From: Streptomyces violaceus
Lineage (GTDB): Bacteria > Actinomycetota > Actinomycetes > Streptomycetales > Streptomycetaceae
Length of the DNA stretch: 5,595 nucleotides
Direction: 5' to 3'
Assembly: GCA_000715635.1 (NCBI GenBank)
Contig: KL569101.1
Location: 163,625-169,219 of the forward strand
A model generated the notes under the pieces. That model was not told where the DNA came from, did no database searches, and saw only the letters and a list, made by a program, of their open reading frames with translations. Made by a program: the position numbers and the translations under genes. Positions 1 through 5,595 of the stretch are shown here, piece after piece (the stretch's first letter is position 1; every line of letters starts with the position of its first letter).

Positions 1-1
1 G

Positions 2-571
2 GCTCCGGGACCGGCGACCCGCCCCTACGGCGGCTGGTTCGACGAGGTCGCCGACGAGCTCGAGGGAGCCCTGGAGGAACAGGACCTGCTCCCCGGGAAC
101 GCCATCGAGAAGACGGTCGTCGACCGTGACGAACTGACCTTCCACATCGAGCGCGAGCACCTGGTCCGCGTCGCCCGCACCCTGCGCGACGACCCGGCCC
201 TGCGCTTCGAGCTGTGCACCGGCGTCAGCGGCGTCCACTACCCGAACGACAAGGGCCGCGAGCTGCACGCCGTCTACCACCTGCGCTCGATCACCCACAA
301 CCGGCTGATCCGCCTGGAGGTCAGCGCCCCCGACAGCGACCCGCACATCCCGTCGCTGTTCTCCGTCTATCCGACGAACGACTGGCACGAGCGCGAGACG
401 TACGACTTCTTCGGCATCGTCTTCGACGGTCACCCGGCCCTGACGCGGATCATGATGCCGGACGACTGGCAGGGCTTCCCGCAGCGCAAGGACTACCCCC
501 TCGGCGGCATCCCCGTCGAGTACAAGGGCGCCCAGATCCCGGCTCCGGACCAGCGGAGGTCGTACTCATGA
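2..571 (+). CDS. nuoC: NADH-quinone oxidoreductase subunit C (NuoC), 3' part, truncated by the window start
   Basis: The reading frame is open from base 2 to a TGA at 569-571, giving 189 residues; the N-terminus lies upstream of the window. It is the 30 kDa-type subunit of complex I, which sits in the hydrophilic connecting module beside NuoD and NuoB and carries no cofactor. The family signature is clear: ERETYDFFG at fragment residues 130-138, then His144, followed by a [14 protein letters not shown] segment and a short C-terminal tail. The N-terminal 20 or so visible residues are Pro/Gly-rich and then acidic, as expected for the variable part ahead of the fold. Actinobacterial NuoC proteins are around 240-260 residues from memory, so roughly a quarter is probably missing. 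The stop overlaps the nuoD start by four bases (ATGA), indicating translational coupling. Identification is very secure; only the start is unknown. Confidence 0.96.
   Translation, partial: APGPATRPYGGWFDEVADELEGALEEQDLLPGNAIEKTVVDRDELTFHIEREHLVRVARTLRDDPALRFELCTGVSGVHYPNDKGRELHAVYHLRSITHNRLIRLEVSAPDSDPHIPSLFSVYPTNDWHERETYDFFGIVFDGHPALTRIMMPDDWQGFPQRKDYPLGGIPVEYKGAQIPAPDQRRSYS
555..560 (+). promoter_or_regulatory. Ribosome binding site for nuoD
   Basis: GGAGGT lies 7 bases before the ATG at 568, inside the last codons of nuoC. It fixes the nuoD start at the overlapping ATGA and rules out the longer in-frame extension upstream, which is only a shadow of nuoC. Confidence 0.85.
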
Positions 572-1890
572 GCACTTCGCACGCCTCCCCTCGCGACACC
601 ACCGAGGGCACCGTCTACACCGTCACCGGCGGCGACTGGGACGAGGTCGTCGAGTCGGCGGCCCGCGCCGACGACGAGCGCATCGTCGTCAACATGGGCC
701 CGCAGCACCCGTCCACGCACGGCGTGCTCCGCCTGATCCTGGAGATCGAGGGCGAGACCGTCACCGAGGCCCGCTGCGGCATCGGCTACCTGCACACCGG
801 CATCGAGAAGAACCTCGAGTACCGGACGTGGACGCAGGGCACGACGTTCGTGACGCGCATGGACTACCTGACGCCGTTCTTCAACGAGACGGCGTACTGC
901 CTCGGCGTCGAGAAGCTCCTCGGCATCGAGGAGCAGATCCCGGACCGCGCCTCGATCATCCGCGTGCTGCTCATGGAGCTGAACCGGCTGTCGTCGCACC
1001 TGGTGTGCATCGCCACCGGCGGCATGGAGCTCGGCGCCACCACGGTCATGATCTACGGATTCCGTGATCGTGAACTCATTCTCGATATCTACGAGCTGAT
1101 CACCGGCCTGCGGATGAACCACGCGTACATCCGCCCCGGCGGACTCGCCCAGGACCTGCCGCCCGGCGCGGTGGACCAGATCCGCGAGTTCGTGAAGAAG
1201 ATGAAGAAGAACCTCCCGGAGTACGACAAGCTCGCCACCGGGAACCCCATCTTCAAGGCCCGCATGCAGGACGTCGGCTACCTGGACCTGGCCGGCTGCA
1301 TGGCCCTCGGTGCGACGGGCCCGGTCCTGCGCTCCACCGGCCTGCCGCACGACCTGCGCAAGACCCAGCCGTACTGCGGCTACGAGACGTACGACTTCGA
1401 CGTCCCGACCGCCGACACCTGCGACTCCTACGGCCGCTTCCTCATCCGGCTCGAGGAGATGCGCCAGTCGCTCAGGATCGTCGAGCAGTGCCTGGACCGG
1501 CTCAAGCCCGGACCGGTCATGGTCGCCGACAAGAAGATCGCCTGGCCCGCCCAGCTCGCCCTCGGGCCCGACGGCCTCGGCAACTCCCTCGACCACATCA
1601 AGAAGATCATGGGCACCTCCATGGAGGCCCTGATCCACCACTTCAAGCTGGTCACCGAGGGCTTCCGTGTCCCGCCGGGTCAGGCGTACGCGGCGGTCGA
1701 GTCGCCCAAGGGCGAACTCGGCGTGCACGTCGTGTCCGACGGCGGCACCCGCCCCTACCGGGTCCACTTCCGCGACCCGTCCTTCACCAACCTGCAGGCC
1801 ATGGCGGCGATGTGCGAAGGCGGCCAGGTCGCCGACGTCATCGTCGCCGTCGCGTCCATCGACCCCGTGATGGGAGGCGTCGACCGGTGA
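568..1890 (+). CDS. nuoD: NADH-quinone oxidoreductase subunit D (NuoD, 49 kDa-type)
   Basis: Encodes 440 residues. NuoD is the subunit that, with NuoB, builds the quinone-reduction pocket at the junction of the peripheral and membrane arms of complex I; it descends from the large subunit of NiFe hydrogenases. The hallmark [10 protein letters not shown] motif spans residues 43-52. Its two histidines, His47 and His51, match the HxxxH pair of the family, and Tyr100 in the MDY motif matches the conserved quinone-headgroup tyrosine. Further family blocks follow: [10 protein letters not shown] (73-82), ELNRLSSHL, the [13 protein letters not shown] stretch, and the C-terminal GGVDR. The roughly 40-residue leader before the core, with a [11 protein letters not shown] segment, resembles actinobacterial NuoD and is longer than the shortest family members. 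The start is set by a GGAGGT site 7 bases upstream and the ATGA overlap with nuoC; the end overlaps the GTG of nuoE. Length is normal and no key residue is missing. One short stretch (1057-1092) uses atypical A/T-ending codons. Confidence 0.98.
   Translation: MSTSHASPRDTTEGTVYTVTGGDWDEVVESAARADDERIVVNMGPQHPSTHGVLRLILEIEGETVTEARCGIGYLHTGIEKNLEYRTWTQGTTFVTRMDYLTPFFNETAYCLGVEKLLGIEEQIPDRASIIRVLLMELNRLSSHLVCIATGGMELGATTVMIYGFRDRELILDIYELITGLRMNHAYIRPGGLAQDLPPGAVDQIREFVKKMKKNLPEYDKLATGNPIFKARMQDVGYLDLAGCMALGATGPVLRSTGLPHDLRKTQPYCGYETYDFDVPTADTCDSYGRFLIRLEEMRQSLRIVEQCLDRLKPGPVMVADKKIAWPAQLALGPDGLGNSLDHIKKIMGTSMEALIHHFKLVTEGFRVPPGQAYAAVESPKGELGVHVVSDGGTRPYRVHFRDPSFTNLQAMAAMCEGGQVADVIVAVASIDPVMGGVDR
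1872..1877 (+). promoter_or_regulatory. Ribosome binding site for nuoE
   Basis: GGGAGG sits 9 bases before the GTG at 1887, within the last codons of nuoD. It supports the GTG start in the GTGA overlap rather than the in-frame ATG at 1926, which lacks a comparable site. Confidence 0.75.
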
Positions 1891-2747
1891 CCACCTCATC
1901 TTCCGAGCGGGGCGTCAGCCTGGGCATGCCCGAACTGCCCGCGCCCGCCTACCCGGACGACGTCCGGGCCCGTCTGGAGACGGACGCGCGCGAGGTCATC
2001 GCCCGCTACCCGGACTCCCGGTCCGCCCTCCTGCCGCTGCTGCACCTCGTGCAGTCGGAGGAGGGGCACGTCACGCGCACGGGAATGCGGTTCTGCGCGG
2101 ACATGCTCGGCCTGACCACGGCCGAGGTCACCGCGGTCGCCACCTTCTACACCATGTACCGGCGCCGGCCGAGCGGTGACTACCAGGTGGGGGTGTGCAC
2201 CAACACCCTGTGTGCCGTGATGGGCGGGGACGCGATCTTCGAGGAGCTCCAGGAGCACCTCGGCGTCGGCAACGGCGAGACCACCGACGACGGCAAGGTC
2301 ACCCTGGAGCACATCGAGTGCAACGCGGCCTGCGACTTCGCGCCGGTCGTGATGGTCAACTGGGAGTTCTTCGACAACCAGACCCCGGGCAGCGCCAAGC
2401 GCCTCGTCGACGACCTGCGCGCGGGACGGCCGGTCACGCCCACGCGCGGCGCTCCCCTGTGCACGTTCAAGGAGACCGCCCGGGTCCTGGCCGGTTTCCC
2501 CGACGAGCGGGACGGGGCCGTCGAGTCCGGAGGAAGCGCCGGACACGCTTCCCTGGTCGGCCTGAAGCTCGCCAAGGGGGAGGCCGCACCCGCGCGCGTG
2601 GTGCATCCCCGCGGTGAGGCGGCCCGGACCGAGGCACCCCACGACCCGTCACCGACGGAGCACTTGAGCTCGCACGACGCGCCGCAGGACACGTCGGCCT
2701 CCGACCCGGCCCACCCGGCCGGGCCCGCCGCCGAGGAGGGGGAGTGA
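1887..2747 (+). CDS. nuoE: NADH-quinone oxidoreductase subunit E (NuoE, 24 kDa-type) with long C-terminal tail
   Basis: Encodes 286 residues from a GTG start. NuoE is a thioredoxin-like [2Fe-2S] protein that partners NuoF in the NADH-oxidising tip of complex I and carries cluster N1a, which accepts an electron from FMN as a side branch. The four ligands are visible: Cys104 and Cys109 (CTNTLC, Cx4C), then Cys145 and Cys149 (CNAAC, Cx3C). The helical N-terminal domain (about residues 24-85) includes [17 protein letters not shown] and ATFYTMYRR, both typical of the family. The conserved fold ends near residue 188. The remaining 98 or so residues form a tail, the last half of it rich in Ala, Pro, Asp, Glu, Ser and His with no membrane segment; E. 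coli NuoE, at about 166 residues, has nothing comparable. Long tails occur in streptomycete NuoE as I recall. The GTG start overlaps the nuoD stop by four bases and has a GGGAGG site; an ATG at 1926 is a weaker alternative. The stop overlaps nuoF. Confidence 0.96.
   Translation: MTTSSSERGVSLGMPELPAPAYPDDVRARLETDAREVIARYPDSRSALLPLLHLVQSEEGHVTRTGMRFCADMLGLTTAEVTAVATFYTMYRRRPSGDYQVGVCTNTLCAVMGGDAIFEELQEHLGVGNGETTDDGKVTLEHIECNAACDFAPVVMVNWEFFDNQTPGSAKRLVDDLRAGRPVTPTRGAPLCTFKETARVLAGFPDERDGAVESGGSAGHASLVGLKLAKGEAAPARVVHPRGEAARTEAPHDPSPTEHLSSHDAPQDTSASDPAHPAGPAAEEGE
2733..2739 (+). promoter_or_regulatory. Ribosome binding site for nuoF
   Basis: GAGGAGG, followed by a further G-run, lies in the last codons of nuoE, 7 bases before the ATG at 2747 and only 4 bases before an alternative GTG at 2744. 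The spacing favours the ATG. Confidence 0.75.
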
Positions 2748-4093
2748 TGACCTTGGCACCCGAGCTGAAAGACATGAGCCCCGAGAAGCTGCTCGCACCG
2801 GTGCTGTCGGCCTTCTGGGACGAGGACAAGTCCTGGACGCTGGACGTGTACCGGAGGCACGAGGGGTACGAAGGGCTTCGCAAGGCGCTCGCGATGTCGC
2901 CGGACGACCTGATCGCGTACGTCAAGGAGTCCGGTCTGCGCGGGCGCGGCGGCGCGGGATTCCCGACGGGGATGAAGTGGCAGTTCATTCCCCAGGGGGA
3001 TGGAAAGCCGCACTATCTAGTTGTCAACGCCGACGAGTCGGAGCCGGGGACGTGCAAGGACATCCCGCTCCTCTTCGCGAACCCGCACAGCCTCATCGAG
3101 GGCATGATCATCGCGTGTTACGCCATCAGGTCTTCGCATGCCTTCATCTATCTGCGTGGTGAAGTGGTCCCGGTTCTGCGGCGGTTGCACTCGGCCGTGC
3201 GCGAGGCGTACGAGGCGGGTTTCCTGGGCGAGAACATCCAGGGCAGCGGACTCGACCTCGACATCACCGTGCACGCGGGCGCGGGCGCGTACATCTGCGG
3301 TGAGGAGACCGCACTGCTGGACTCGCTCGAAGGCCGCCGGGGCCAACCGCGGCTTCGTCCCCCCTTCCCTGCTGTCGCGGGCCTCTACGCGTGCCCGACT
3401 GTTGTGAACAACGTCGAGTCGATCGCGTCGGTTCCCGCGATCATGACCCGGGGCAAGGACTGGTTCCGGTCGATGGGGAGTGAGAAGTCGCCCGGCTTCA
3501 CGCTCTACTCCCTCAGCGGCCACGTCGCCAGCCCCGGCCAGTACGAGGCGCCGCTCGGGATCACGCTCCGCCAGCTCCTCGACATGAGCGGCGGGATGCG
3601 CCCCGGGCACCGCCTCAAGTTCTGGACGCCGGGCGGCTCCTCGACCCCGATGTTCACCGACGAGCACCTCGACGTCCCTCTTGATTACGAAGGAGTGGGC
3701 GCCGCGGGTTCCATGCTCGGCACAAAAGCTCTCCAGTGCTTCGACGAGACGACCTGCGTGGTGCGGGCCGTCACGCGCTGGACCGAGTTCTACGCCCACG
3801 AGTCCTGCGGCAAGTGCACGCCCTGCCGCGAAGGCACGTACTGGCTCGTGCAGCTGCTGCGCGACATCGAGGCCGGCAAGGGACGGATGTCCGACCTCGA
3901 CAAGCTGAACGACATCGCCGACAACATCAACGGCAAGTCCTTCTGCGCCCTCGGCGACGGCGCCGCCTCGCCGATCTTCTCCTCGCTCAAGTACTTCCGC
4001 GAGGAGTACGAGCAGCACATCACGGGCCGGGGCTGTCCCTTCGACCCCGCCAAGTCGACGGCTTGGGCCGACCGCACGGAGGTGAACGCATGA
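2747..4093 (+). CDS. nuoF: NADH-quinone oxidoreductase subunit F (NuoF, 51 kDa-type; NADH and FMN binding)
   Basis: Encodes 448 residues. NuoF oxidises NADH: it binds NADH and FMN and holds the [4Fe-4S] cluster N3, feeding electrons into the NuoG clusters. The glycine-rich nucleotide loop [13 protein letters not shown] is at residues 66-78, the NADESEPGT segment at 94-102, and the FMN-site [11 protein letters not shown] at 178-188. The acidic pair Glu186-Glu187 lies in the region known in E. coli NuoF to discriminate NADH from NADPH. N3 ligands are Cys354, Cys357 and Cys360 (SCGKCTPC) with Cys400 (FCALGDG). Length is usual for the family. The start is ATG 2747, whose A is the last base of the nuoE stop; a GTG at 2744 in the same frame would add one residue and is possible, but its spacing from the GAGGAGG site is poor. 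The gene has several patches of A/T-ending codons (around 2987-3022, 3116-3180, 3344-3403 and 3677-3730), unlike nuoG. It ends in an ATGA overlap with nuoG. Confidence 0.98.
   Translation: MTLAPELKDMSPEKLLAPVLSAFWDEDKSWTLDVYRRHEGYEGLRKALAMSPDDLIAYVKESGLRGRGGAGFPTGMKWQFIPQGDGKPHYLVVNADESEPGTCKDIPLLFANPHSLIEGMIIACYAIRSSHAFIYLRGEVVPVLRRLHSAVREAYEAGFLGENIQGSGLDLDITVHAGAGAYICGEETALLDSLEGRRGQPRLRPPFPAVAGLYACPTVVNNVESIASVPAIMTRGKDWFRSMGSEKSPGFTLYSLSGHVASPGQYEAPLGITLRQLLDMSGGMRPGHRLKFWTPGGSSTPMFTDEHLDVPLDYEGVGAAGSMLGTKALQCFDETTCVVRAVTRWTEFYAHESCGKCTPCREGTYWLVQLLRDIEAGKGRMSDLDKLNDIADNINGKSFCALGDGAASPIFSSLKYFREEYEQHITGRGCPFDPAKSTAWADRTEVNA
4078..4083 (+). promoter_or_regulatory. Ribosome binding site for nuoG
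   Basis: GGAGGT, extended to GGAGGTGA, ends 6 bases before the ATG at 4090 and lies inside the last codons of nuoF. It is the strongest Shine-Dalgarno match in the window and sets the nuoG start. Confidence 0.85.
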
Positions 4094-5595
4094 CCGTGAC
4101 CACCAACGCTCCCGCAGGCGGGGGAGAGGCGGCGGTCCCGCCGGAGGACCTCGTGTCGCTGACGATCGACGGCGTCGAGCTCAGCGTGCCCAAGGGCACT
4201 CTGGTCATCCGGGCCGCCGAACAGCTCGGCATCGAGATCCCCCGGTTCTGCGACCACCCGCTCCTCGATCCGGCCGGCGCCTGCCGCCAGTGCATCGTCG
4301 AGGTCGAGGGCCAGCGCAAGCCCATGGCGTCCTGCACCATCACCTGCACCGACGGGATGGTGGTGAAGACCCATCTCACCTCGCCGGTCGCGGAGAAGGC
4401 GCAGAAGGGTGTGATGGAGCTCCTGCTCATCAACCACCCGCTGGACTGCCCGGTCTGCGACAAGGGCGGCGAGTGCCCGCTGCAGAACCAGGCCATGTCG
4501 CACGGCGACGCCGACTCCCGCTTCGAGGGCCGCAAGCGCACGTACGAGAAGCCCGTGCCGATCTCCACGCAGGTGCTGCTCGACCGTGAGCGGTGCGTGC
4601 TGTGCGCCCGCTGCACCCGGTTCTCCAACCAGGTCGCGGGCGACCCGATGATCGAGCTGGTCGAGCGGGGCGCGCTCCAGCAGGTCGGAACCGGCGAGGG
4701 CGACCCGTTCGAGTCGTACTTCTCCGGCAACACCATCCAGATCTGCCCGGTCGGCGCGCTGACCTCGGCGGCGTACCGATTCCGCTCCCGCCCCTTCGAC
4801 CTGGTCTCCTCCCCGTCGGTCTGCGAGCACTGCTCCGGCGGCTGCGCCACGCGCTCCGACCACCGGCGCGGCAAGGTCATGCGGCGGCTCGCGGCCGACG
4901 ACCCCGAGGTCAACGAGGAGTGGATCTGCGACAAGGGGCGCTTCGGGTTCCGGTACGCGCAGCAGCGTGACCGGCTCGAGACGCCGCTCGTGCGCAACGC
5001 CGAGGGCGAGCTGGAACCGGCCTCCTGGCCCGAGGCCCTGCAGATCGCGGCCCAGGGGCTGCTGGCCTCCCGGGGCCGCACCGGTGTCCTGACCGGCGGC
5101 CGGCTCACCATCGAGGACGCCTACGCGTACAGCAAGTTCGCGCGCGTGGCGCTCGACACCAACGACATCGACTTCCGCGCGCGCGTGCACAGCAGTGAGG
5201 AGGCCGACTTCCTCGCCGCCCAGGTCGCCGGGCGCGGCCGGGACCTCGACGGTACGGGCGTCACCTACACCGCACTGGAGAAGGCGCCCGCCGTCCTGCT
5301 GGTCGGATTCGAGGCGGAGGAGGAGGCGCCCGGCGTCTTCCTGCGGCTGCGCAAGGCCTGGCGCAAGCACGGACAGCGGGTCTTCTCGCTGGCCACGCAC
5401 GCCACGCGTGGTCTGGAGAAGGCCGGTGGCACGCTGCTGCCGGCGGCCCCCGGCACCGAGACCGAGTGGCTGGACGCGCTCGGGAGCGGCGTCGGCCTGG
5501 AGGACGACGGCGCCACGGCCGCCGAGGCGCTGCGCGCCGAGGGCGCTGTGATCGTCGTCGGCGAGCGCCTGGCCGCGGTGGCCGGCGGACTCACC
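4090..5595 (+). CDS. nuoG: NADH-quinone oxidoreductase subunit G (NuoG, 75 kDa-type), 5' part, truncated by the window end
   Basis: The frame is open from ATG 4090 to the last base, giving 502 residues with no stop; the C-terminus lies outside. NuoG carries the central iron-sulfur chain of the complex I peripheral arm. After a disordered leader (1-20), a ferredoxin-like domain holds [2Fe-2S] N1b (Cys54, Cys65, Cys68, Cys82). Next come the His-ligated [4Fe-4S] N5 (His116, Cys120, Cys123, Cys129) and N4 (Cys169, Cys172, Cys175, Cys219). The molybdopterin-oxidoreductase-type Fe4S4 domain starts near residue 238 and keeps the N7 ligands Cys245, Cys248, Cys252 and Cys280 (CxxCx3Cx27C). From about residue 300 the sequence is the molybdopterin-enzyme-like domain, which in complex I is structural and binds no molybdenum cofactor. 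NuoG is usually about 780-910 residues, so over a third is missing. The start is set by GGAGGT and an ATGA overlap with nuoF. Codon use is strongly G/C-ending throughout. Confidence 0.97.
   Translation, partial: MTVTTNAPAGGGEAAVPPEDLVSLTIDGVELSVPKGTLVIRAAEQLGIEIPRFCDHPLLDPAGACRQCIVEVEGQRKPMASCTITCTDGMVVKTHLTSPVAEKAQKGVMELLLINHPLDCPVCDKGGECPLQNQAMSHGDADSRFEGRKRTYEKPVPISTQVLLDRERCVLCARCTRFSNQVAGDPMIELVERGALQQVGTGEGDPFESYFSGNTIQICPVGALTSAAYRFRSRPFDLVSSPSVCEHCSGGCATRSDHRRGKVMRRLAADDPEVNEEWICDKGRFGFRYAQQRDRLETPLVRNAEGELEPASWPEALQIAAQGLLASRGRTGVLTGGRLTIEDAYAYSKFARVALDTNDIDFRARVHSSEEADFLAAQVAGRGRDLDGTGVTYTALEKAPAVLLVGFEAEEEAPGVFLRLRKAWRKHGQRVFSLATHATRGLEKAGGTLLPAAPGTETEWLDALGSGVGLEDDGATAAEALRAEGAVIVVGERLAAVAGGLT

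Noticed and set aside
214..567. Apparent 118-residue N-terminal extension of NuoD in the same frame
   Set aside because: It overlaps the conserved nuoC coding sequence in another frame, is Arg/Pro-rich with no family similarity, and the true start at 568 has a good Shine-Dalgarno site.
1064..1103. GTGATC/GATCAC inverted pair in nuoD as a hairpin or operator
   Set aside because: Only six paired bases with a loop of about 28 and mismatched flanks, inside conserved coding sequence; expected by chance.
1488..1886. Apparent upstream extension of NuoE in the same frame
   Set aside because: It is an Arg/Pro-rich shadow of the nuoD C-terminal coding region; the GTG at 1887 with GGGAGG upstream is the supported start.
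493..1899. Long minus-strand open frame (468 codons) opposite nuoD
   Set aside because: Its sequence is the repetitive Val/Asp/Gly/Ala/Arg composition produced when a high-GC gene is read antisense, with no recognisable domain; nuoD on the other strand is a clear conserved protein.
3689..3715. GAAGGAG-like sequence inside nuoF followed by GTG and ATG codons, as a possible internal start
   Set aside because: The nearest GTG is too close and the ATG at 3713 too far for efficient initiation, and the surrounding residues are ordinary conserved NuoF sequence.
3790..5400. Long minus-strand open frame (536 codons) opposite nuoF and nuoG
   Set aside because: Same high-GC antisense artefact; it spans the nuoF/nuoG junction, has no recognisable motif, and both sense genes show full sets of cluster ligands.

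Overview
The window is a 5.6 kb slice from the interior of a bacterial NADH:quinone oxidoreductase (respiratory complex I, nuo) operon. It carries, all on the + strand, the 3' end of nuoC, complete nuoD, nuoE and nuoF, and the 5' part of nuoG. Very high GC, near-universal G/C third codon positions and actinobacterial sequence features point to an actinomycete, most likely Streptomyces or a close relative. Those features are the NuoD N-terminal leader, the long Ala/Pro-rich NuoE tail and the NuoG N-terminus. The genus call rests on recalled similarity, not on a search.

Layout: nuoC fragment (2-571), nuoD (568-1890), nuoE (1887-2747), nuoF (2747-4093), nuoG (4090 to beyond the window end). Every junction is a stop/start overlap of 1 to 4 bases, with a purine-rich Shine-Dalgarno sequence inside the end of the upstream gene. 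No intergenic DNA exists, and I see no promoter, terminator, RNA gene, mobile element, repeat array or CRISPR. The operon promoter (before nuoA) and its end (after nuoN) lie outside.

How the parts work together: NuoE, NuoF and NuoG form the NADH-oxidising arm. NADH reduces FMN on NuoF, and electrons pass through NuoF cluster N3 and the NuoG clusters N1b, N4 and N5; NuoE N1a is a side cluster. They then move through NuoB/NuoI (not in the window) to the quinone pocket formed by NuoD with NuoB. NuoC and NuoD form the connecting module. All cluster ligands expected in NuoE, NuoF and the N-terminal part of NuoG are present, including the four cysteines of the off-pathway N7 cluster, so the enzyme looks functional. 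The quinone-site His and Tyr of NuoD are also present. In actinomycetes the acceptor is expected to be menaquinone.

I found no novel system here. The points worth a second look are modest: a long disordered tail on NuoE, patches of relaxed codon use concentrated in nuoF, one such patch in nuoD, retention of N7 ligands, and the fully overlapping, translationally coupled gene arrangement.
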